From assembly GCA_027575805.1 (NCBI GenBank), contig JANBPU010000394.1, forward strand, positions 1-13,374: 13,374 bases of DNA. Reading direction: 5' to 3'. A program made the position numbers and the translations under genes. The stretch comes from Mycoemilia scoparia (taxonomy: Eukaryota > Kickxellomycota > Kickxellomycetes > Kickxellales > Kickxellaceae). Numbering within the stretch: position 1 is the first letter of the stretch; each line of letters opens with the position of its first letter. The notes under the pieces were generated by a model. That model saw nothing but the letters and a program-made list of their open reading frames with translations, had not been told where the DNA came from and made no database searches. This document shows positions 7,642-13,374 of the stretch, piece after piece.

Positions 7642-10600
7642 ATGATAAGTCAAAATCCCCAGGAGTCACAGCAGCAACCACAGCTACATCATAAGCGGAG
7701 TTTTGGTGAGAAGCGCAAACGTGACGTAGCCATGATTTCTCCAGAACGACAGTGCGGTGTATTGCCCCCGCTCCCGCCATTATCCACGCTTGCTGGCAAT
7801 TTGCCTGATATGCCATGGTCAAGAAATAAAGCCAATAATGGTGTTTTAGGCCTGTCCGAAACACCAGCGACCGGCACCGCTAGCGCCATGCCAAATATAA
7901 ATCAGATGCCAGGGCAGCAGTATCGGCAGGAGTCCCCTCAAGCACAGCGTCGCTCTTTGTACCCCTCTTCCCTCTCCCTAAACGCATCCCTTTCTACATC
8001 CACATTGCCCATCCCCTCCACATATTCCGAGTGCACACCTGACCGAAGGGCTGCCAAGATGCTTCGCCGCGAATCTCCCCCACAAAAGCCTCTTGATGTC
8101 CCCAACTTTTTAGACACCATCCAAAGCCTATCGTCTTCATCGTCGCTTAGTGGCGGTCTTGGCGTGCTGACAAGATCTAGAAGAAGAGCTATGGAGAGGA
8201 GAGCAGGAATGGGCGTCAGCAAGGCAAGTTCAGCATTGCATGCTGCCATGTCCAGAAACAAGTCTGCCCCCTCTATGACTTTATATCCTCCAGCAGATCT
8301 ATCCCAAGCATTTCCGGGCATTCCACCACCAATTCCCAACAATATCAATTCCGCTGCGTCTACTTCGTCCGGCAATAGCAGCGCAGATTCTGGCTCCAAT
8401 AACCACATATTGTCAAGAAGCATTGCTTCAAGTGGAAATCTTCGTATCGCCTTCAGAGATAATCCAGAAGCAGCTACTTCAGTAACATCTGGCGATTCTC
8501 CCAGTGCCAACTCATCAAAACCCCCCGGAAAGATGCCAAATCTTGGGCTCGGCTCACAACCAAGCTCACCTGGCTCCGCTATACTGTCAAAACCCCGAGC
8601 ACGTAGCTACAACTACGACAGATTTATCCCCGTTAGAACCGCAGATTTGATGGCTGAATACTATACTCTAGACATGGCACGTCAAAATTCTGGAAGTTTG
8701 GGAACACCATCGTTACGATCACATTTGCGCAAAAACACGGCGTCAGCTTCGATAGCCCCAAATGGGAATCGGAGCGGAATCAGTGATTCTCAAAGAGAAG
8801 ATGCTAACAGAACGTATAATGCATTGCTGAGATCTGAGCTGCTCAACGACCATACTGTAGTCGATGAGGTCAGTAAAGCAGAACTGCTCCCACCCACAAC
8901 ACCAACCAAGCCATCATCTACGAATTCTGGTGTCACGGGCAGTGGAATCAATCTTAACTGCGATGGAAGCTTGCTGTCATCACCAGGTACAAGCACTGAG
9001 CCCACTGCTAGCGCCAATATTTCTACTCCAACAACTGTACGCAAAAAGTCATTGTTTCAGTTTCGTACCCCAACTTCCGAAAGCCGTCGTAAAAAGGTGC
9101 CAATCCTGACACCCCAATTTTACCCAATGCCTCCTCCACAGTCTCCCACGAGACAAGCTAGTTCACCAACCAGAGCTTCGATTTTGAATAATTCAAAGTC
9201 AGCATCTGACCTAACTACTCGGCAGCTAACCACATCTACTGTTGCTACTACCAATACAGATAACACAACAACAGAACTGAATGCTCAGACCAGGAAAAGC
9301 CACACCACAAAACCCACCGATTCTGATGAATCTTTAGCTGCCCGCACAAGATCAATTTCCATGTCATCATCATCATCATTATCACAAACAAGTTTCGCCA
9401 ACCCAATCAACTCAGCTGCCGCCATCACCACTAACAGCAGCAACAACAACAACTGCAGCAGCAGCAGCAGCAGCAGCGGCATTGGTGGGTTCAGATTTAA
9501 AAGCCCACTAAAAAAAGTAACTCAAAAGCTATTAACTCCAAAAAAATCCAGCTGGACTGTTCCATCTGCACCAACCATGGTTTTAGATGCCCCTGAGATT
9601 GTAAATGACTTTTATCTAAATGTCTTGGATTGGAGTCAATCAACCAATGTATTAGCCGTGGCGCTATATGATACTGTATATTTGTGGGAACCTGAGACCA
9701 AGTTAACTCGCAAACTATGTACCCTGGATCAGGCTTCTGTGTTTGGAAATTCGTTGGTCAACACGGCCAATTCTGCTGGAAATGATAACTGGATTACTTC
9801 GATAAAATGGATTCCTAAAGGTAATCTGCTTGCCCTTGGTACCAAGACCGGTAATCTTGAGCTTTGGGATACAAGTGTCGGTAAAAAGGTCAAAGAGATT
9901 ATCGGTGGGAGCACCAGCAACAGCAGCACAGGTAATGGTGCTCGCAATGATGGCTGTGGGCATCATAAACGAATTGCTTGTATGTCTTGGTTTTCTAATG
10001 ATGTGTTAAGTACGGGTAGTCGAGATAAAACCATATTCAACCAAGATTTGAGATTATCCAAATCATTGATCGCCAAGTATGAAGGCCATACTCAGGAAGT
10101 TTGCGGGTTAAGCTGGAACCCAGATATTAATTTGTTGGCGAGTGGCAGCAATGATAATTTGGTCAAGATTTGGGACCGTAGATTCCATGTTATGGCCAAA
10201 AAGAATTCGAAATCCTTTTTGCTTGGTCAGCAATGTCATTACAATAATAATGGTGCTAACATCAACCAGTCGTCTACATCGTCGTCATCGTCGTCCTCTT
10301 CGTTGTTTACTTTTTCTGACCACCAAGCGGCTGTCAAGGCTTTGGCCTGGTCTCCTCGTCAACGTGGTGTTTTGGCTACTGGTGGTGGTGCTACCGATCA
10401 ACATATCCGATTCTGGAATGCTCAAACTGGAAATTTACTTCGAGCATTTGATGTAAAGTCTCAGGTTTGCAATATTGCTTGGTCAGTTGATGGTACTCAG
10501 CTTGTTACGACTCATGGGTATACGGATAACCTGGTAATGGTCTGGAAATACAATACAATGCAGCCTTTGGCTAGGCTCAAGGGGCACCGGGAGCGTGTAC

Positions 10601-10968
10601 TTTACATGGCGGCTTCACCTGATGGTCAAACCGTAGTTACTGGGTCTGCTGACGAAACATTAAGATTCTGGAATGTATTTCCCAAACCGGTTGCTACACA
10701 ATTTGGTAGTGGTGGAAGTGGAAGTATTATAGGAGGTGGATCACCGGTAGGTGGTCGTGGCTTAAGGTCACGTTCATCTAATCGTTCAGTTCTTGGTCTG
10801 AATACTAATGGAGGAAGTACCACCACTGGGGCTGGTAATAGTGGTGGTGGAGTTCTAGAGAGAAAGTCTTCAAATTTCTTTGGCCAGAGCGATAATAGCC
10901 TCACTCAGCTTATTTCTGACCACACTTTGGATACATTCATGCTGGGCCAAAATGCCCAAATCCGTTAA
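7642..10968 (+). CDS. CDH1: Cdh1/Fizzy-related APC/C activator, WD40 protein (1108 aa)
   Basis: This is an activator and substrate adaptor of the anaphase-promoting complex (APC/C): it brings D-box and KEN proteins such as mitotic cyclins to the ubiquitin ligase in late mitosis and G1. The start is fixed by an in-frame TAG 7 nt upstream of the ATG. A basic segment (KRSFGEKRKRD, 18-28) may be a nuclear signal. The C-box DRFIPVR is at 326-332, followed by the family block TYNALLRSELL (391-401) and KKSLFQF (468-474). VLDAPEIVNDFYLN (647-660) opens a seven-blade WD40 propeller (652-1013); the last blade reads GSADETLRFWNVF. The chain ends in Ile-Arg, the APC/C-binding IR tail. CDK-type sites are visible at SPLK (621-624) and TPKK (632-635). 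These blocks match Cdh1/Fzr better than Cdc20. Odd features: about 1108 aa against roughly 500-600 usually, a 325-residue Ser-rich N-terminus, Ser/Asn inserts between blades (755-772, 863-890) and a 95-residue Gly/Ser tail. No intron is seen. Confidence 0.93.
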   Translation: MISQNPQESQQQPQLHHKRSFGEKRKRDVAMISPERQCGVLPPLPPLSTLAGNLPDMPWSRNKANNGVLGLSETPATGTASAMPNINQMPGQQYRQESPQAQRRSLYPSSLSLNASLSTSTLPIPSTYSECTPDRRAAKMLRRESPPQKPLDVPNFLDTIQSLSSSSSLSGGLGVLTRSRRRAMERRAGMGVSKASSALHAAMSRNKSAPSMTLYPPADLSQAFPGIPPPIPNNINSAASTSSGNSSADSGSNNHILSRSIASSGNLRIAFRDNPEAATSVTSGDSPSANSSKPPGKMPNLGLGSQPSSPGSAILSKPRARSYNYDRFIPVRTADLMAEYYTLDMARQNSGSLGTPSLRSHLRKNTASASIAPNGNRSGISDSQREDANRTYNALLRSELLNDHTVVDEVSKAELLPPTTPTKPSSTNSGVTGSGINLNCDGSLLSSPGTSTEPTASANISTPTTVRKKSLFQFRTPTSESRRKKVPILTPQFYPMPPPQSPTRQASSPTRASILNNSKSASDLTTRQLTTSTVATTNTDNTTTELNAQTRKSHTTKPTDSDESLAARTRSISMSSSSSLSQTSFANPINSAAAITTNSSNNNNCSSSSSSSGIGGFRFKSPLKKVTQKLLTPKKSSWTVPSAPTMVLDAPEIVNDFYLNVLDWSQSTNVLAVALYDTVYLWEPETKLTRKLCTLDQASVFGNSLVNTANSAGNDNWITSIKWIPKGNLLALGTKTGNLELWDTSVGKKVKEIIGGSTSNSSTGNGARNDGCGHHKRIACMSWFSNDVLSTGSRDKTIFNQDLRLSKSLIAKYEGHTQEVCGLSWNPDINLLASGSNDNLVKIWDRRFHVMAKKNSKSFLLGQQCHYNNNGANINQSSTSSSSSSSSLFTFSDHQAAVKALAWSPRQRGVLATGGGATDQHIRFWNAQTGNLLRAFDVKSQVCNIAWSVDGTQLVTTHGYTDNLVMVWKYNTMQPLARLKGHRERVLYMAASPDGQTVVTGSADETLRFWNVFPKPVATQFGSGGSGSIIGGGSPVGGRGLRSRSSNRSVLGLNTNGGSTTTGAGNSGGGVLERKSSNFFGQSDNSLTQLISDHTLDTFMLGQNAQIR
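9364..9478 (+). repeat. Coding trinucleotide repeats (TCA)n, (AAC)n, (AGC)n in the Cdh1 linker
   Basis: Between the C-box region and the propeller, a (TCA)4 run encodes Ser575-578, a CAA/AAC-type run encodes Asn601-604 and an (AGC)7 run encodes Ser606-612. Such trinucleotide tracts change length without breaking the frame. A third Ser tract, in mixed TCG/TCA/TCC/TCT codons, lies at 10270-10302 inside the propeller. Confidence 0.85.
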
Positions 10969-11619
10969 TAACCTTTCGCTTTATTATCATAACGACTAAA
11001 TTACAACATTCATTCTCACATCATTTAATCAAGCTATTTTATTTTATTATTTTAAATTTGTATATTACATTACACGCTTTTATTTTCTTGCATTTCATTT
11101 TTAATACAACTGAAACATGCTTAATATAACATATTTTGTTGATTTTATTTTATTTCTTTATTATGTGGAAACACTTTCAAATTCATGTTACAAACACAAA
11201 CCAACTATTTTTAGCCAATAAGGATAGCCCTAAATAAAACTCCTTGTGGCTACAATTTTTTAGAAAAGATGTGATTATTGTTCTAATACTACGATTTGCA
11301 TACACACATATCAATAGTAACAGACTTTTTACAAGGTGAAAATAAATTTACCATACATCCTAAACTCAAAGACTATGAATAAAACCCAAAAGAACTTGAT
11401 AGCACAAAAATTGTTTGAAAAGGAACGAGTAAGCATAGTGCATTTATACATGGCGTGTTTCTATGCAGCTTACAACAGCCTTGCTATTCCCAAATTTCTG
11501 TAAATTATTCTGCCTCGGCATCCACCTTTTTGGAAACTCCTCCAGCCAACTTCCAGTTCCCTGTTCCACAAAAATTATACAGTCCCATTTTTACTACTAA
11601 AGCCAAAACCAACAACATC
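10969..11619 (+). other. 3' region of the Cdh1-type gene and upstream region of the next gene
   Basis: AT-rich non-coding DNA. AATAAA poly(A)-type signals on the plus strand are at 11233-11238, 11341-11346 and 11378-11383; the first is about 265 nt after the Cdh1 stop and is the best candidate. The frame of the downstream gene stays open back to 11419 but has no ATG before 11620. An out-of-frame upstream ATG at 11450 opens a 17-codon frame that ends at 11503 and could act as an upstream ORF if transcribed. Confidence 0.5.
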
Positions 11620-12844
11620 ATGGCCAGACTCACACAAGCACCTGTACGCTTATACGCCGCAGCTTCCAGACTTCTAAGTCCTTCCAAAACGCCTTCAACA
11701 GATAATGATGAACACCCCAGTTCACAAACTCAGGAGGTGTCTACTTCTGGGGCTGTAGTGGCAAATCACCCATCTTCCGGACTTAAGCCTTTGGCTTTCA
11801 ACTCAAATAAAAAACTTCCCCTAATACTTCTTGATGATTCAGAGTCTTGCCGTTATACTATTTTTACTACTTCCAAACTGGAAGTCACTGGTTATCACAA
11901 AAATACGGATCTCAATGAAAGATCATCCAACATATGTTTTTGGGTCATTTGGAATGACCAAAAAAAGGGTGATGGCAGCGAGCCTGTTTTTGAATCTATC
12001 AGATGTGAGTACTTCTGGGCTCAAGTCAACCCTTCAACATTAAATGGGAAAATCATTTACCCCACATACATTGACAGAAATCCGATTCATAGCGACAGGT
12101 TTCAGCCAATGGGTGGTAAAATATTGGGTTTAAAGGGTGGCAATAGCTATGGAACAATCTGGGTTGATCCCTGCAAGCTCTATCCAGATACTCTTCGGGC
12201 AGTTGTTGGAGGAAGTTATTATGATTTTATTGACCAAGAAGAACGTGCTGCTAGGTGGAAGTGGCATATTAAACATTTCCTTCCGAAAGACGCTTCGATT
12301 ATTGGCCTGAGTTACCATTTCGTTCATTTTGAATACAAGACAACCTATGTGTATCAAGTCATTAATGAAAGCAAGCTGGTTCCAACCTTAATCAAAGAAA
12401 ATGTGCTTCCAACCATTATCGAAGGAACAGTTAGTTCCAAAAATTATCGAAAAGGCGTTTCCAATCATTATCGAATGCTGGTTGGTTGAAGGGAAGAAGT
12501 ACATCTATGTCGTGACCAAGTCGCTGGATGAAGAAACGAAGGACACTAATGTCGTGATTGAATCGCCAACATTCATTCTTGATAACTGTGGTGAAGGATG
12601 TGAAAAAAACCATACAGTTGATCTCAAAAAAATCATGAAAAGTGGTGTTACCAGTACTCAGGAGAACACACATGAAACTAATATCACAGTAAATTACTGT
12701 ATCAACCATATCAATCACATGCAGCCCAATTTCCAGATCTGTGATGGCAATGGTCAATGTCCTGATGCATGTGGCGCTCATGACTCGTATATTAAAATGA
12801 ACTCTTCGCAGCCAGAATACCCTGAGAGTATCAGTGATCTATAA
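11620..12844 (+). CDS. Unrecognised protein, frame broken by +1 shift near 12433 (about 407 aa if continuous)
   Basis: I do not recognise this family. The first ATG of the long open frame is 11620 (A at -3, G at +4); the frame is open back to 11419 without another ATG. The N-terminus (MARLTQAPVRLYAAASRLLS) has Arg3, Arg10 and Arg17 at heptad spacing, no acidic residue before Asp28, and many Ala/Leu, so it looks like a mitochondrial presequence. A Ser/Thr/Pro linker follows, then a Trp/Tyr-rich region (about 66-251) that looks like a folded domain. At about 254-290 comes a run of 9-residue repeats of the form xPxIIE. Inside them the frame changes: frame 1 alone stops at 12489 (289 aa), while the continuation 12434-12844 is in the +1 frame and adds 136 residues with seven Cys (NCGEGC; CDGNGQCPDAC). 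The break may be an allele or assembly error, a decaying gene, or a programmed shift. Confidence 0.6.
12377..12476 (+). repeat. Short tandem coding repeat, 24-28-nt units
   Basis: Four imperfect units, each opening with TTCCAA and mostly followed by ATTATCGAA, start at 12380, 12407, 12435 and 12459. The spacings are 27, 28 and 24 nt. Multiples of three preserve a peptide unit of the form (V/L/F)P-x-(I/L)I-(E/K); the single 28-nt unit is the one that breaks the reading frame. Confidence 0.8.
12430..12436 (+). other. Frame-break site GTT-AGT-T
   Basis: In frame 1 the sequence reads ACA-GTT-AGT-TCC. Skipping A12433 gives GTT-GTT-CCA and continues into the +1 frame with the tandem peptide repeat in register. 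The heptamer resembles known fungal +1 shift sites, such as CUU-AGU-U of yeast EST3. The resemblance is suggestive only; a single inserted A is the simpler explanation. Confidence 0.45.
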
Positions 12845-13299
12845 GAGAAGGAAAAATTTCTTAGCATCCTTTCTACAAGCAAGCCGGTTAAATTTAGTAT
12901 TTCACCATGCTGCTAACTTTATCATTCCACTGGATGATAGTCAGGATATCAAAAACCCTTCTTTCCAAGCCCTTCACAAAGGTCATAAAAGCCTAGTAGT
13001 GGTATAGACACATGCTGGCATTGAGATCTTATCATGAAGCAATTAAGAAAGAAAAGTAATATATACATTGACAATTGATGTGTGAAGGTCTGTGGTTATT
13101 TGTGCATTACTATAAGATCAGCAAAATATTATATATACTTTGTTTGGGTAGGGTGTTGGAAGTTATAGTTGTAAACTTCTAGTTTATTTTGTTGATAATT
13201 TACTTTTTTAATTTTTTTACGTTTTTTTCTTTGTTTTAGTAAATTGTTTATATTAAAAAATCAATGTAAGCAAACTTTAATATTTAATGATAGAGTTTT
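12845..13299 (+). other. Downstream intergenic DNA with a non-initiated open frame
   Basis: A frame open from 12801 to 13007 (68 codons with a stop at 13005-13007, no ATG) reads like ordinary protein over its second half (about 12880-13004). It could be a lost C-terminal extension of the preceding gene after another frame change, or chance. Beyond 13010 the DNA is AT- and T-rich with nothing recognised. Confidence 0.4.
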
Positions 13300-13374
13300 A
13301 TATGGATCATAATTTTTGAAGGGTGAATTTTGGGGACCAGTGATTATAGGGGAATCACAGCCAAATGGATGTCC
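13300..13374. mobile_element. Second copy of the MITE-like element, cut by the window end
   Basis: The first 68 nt align with the reverse complement of 6129-6197, with 8 mismatches and one single-base gap, starting at the same ATATGG end. The left flank is unrelated to that of the other copy, so the homology begins sharply at the element border. About 50 further nt would be expected beyond the window. Confidence 0.72.

Noticed and set aside
7938..8510. A 190-codon open frame antisense to the Cdh1 gene
   Set aside because: It lies wholly opposite the Ser-rich coding N-terminus. Coding DNA with this codon use commonly leaves the antisense frame open, and the peptide (Leu/Ala/Glu-rich) matches no family I know.
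12403..12430. A 28-nt GT-AG intron that would restore the frame of the orphan gene
   Set aside because: It is far shorter than the 120-139-nt introns of the PP1 gene, its donor (GTGCTT) is poor, and it consists of one unit of the coding tandem repeat.
12377..12482. CRISPR-like repeat spacing
   Set aside because: The repeats are contiguous imperfect coding units without unique spacers, in a eukaryotic gene.

Overview
This is nuclear DNA from a eukaryote, most likely a fungus. The protein phosphatase 1 gene has fungal-type signature residues ([14 protein letters not shown] and LKPAEKK) and is split by two short spliceosomal introns. The intergenic DNA is AT-rich and full of microsatellites, a tRNA gene ends in a pol III T-run, and the Cdh1-type gene carries long Ser/Asn/Gly-rich stretches. 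An early-diverging lineage (Mucoromycota or a relative) is my best guess. That placement is inference, not something read directly.

Layout: 1-1247 is microsatellite-rich intergenic DNA. PP1 catalytic subunit lies on the minus strand at 1248-2499 in three exons (330 aa); its second intron uses a GC donor. 2500-4895 is intergenic, purine-rich just upstream of PP1, with one weak 94-codon minus-strand frame at 4002-4286. An intronless tRNA-Leu(UAG) is at 4896-4975. 4976-7641 has no recognisable gene: it holds broken minus-strand reading frames and a 122-bp element with inverted ends (6076-6197). A large intronless gene at 7642-10968 encodes a 1108-aa Cdh1/Fizzy-related APC/C activator. An unrecognised gene lies at 11620-12844. 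It begins with a mitochondrial-presequence-like segment, has a cysteine-rich C-terminus, and is broken in frame by one extra base inside a short tandem coding repeat. The window ends in AT-rich DNA where a second copy of the inverted-end element starts at 13300, in opposite orientation, and runs off the edge.

The two recognised protein genes both act around mitotic exit: PP1 removes mitotic phosphates, and Cdh1 targets cyclins to the APC/C once it is dephosphorylated. They lie about 5 kb apart with a tRNA and decayed sequence between them, so I see no evidence of co-regulation. The points most worth a second look are the +1 frame break at GTT-AGT-T in the unknown gene, the two-copy MITE-like family, the unusual architecture of the Cdh1 protein, and the GC-AG intron in PP1.
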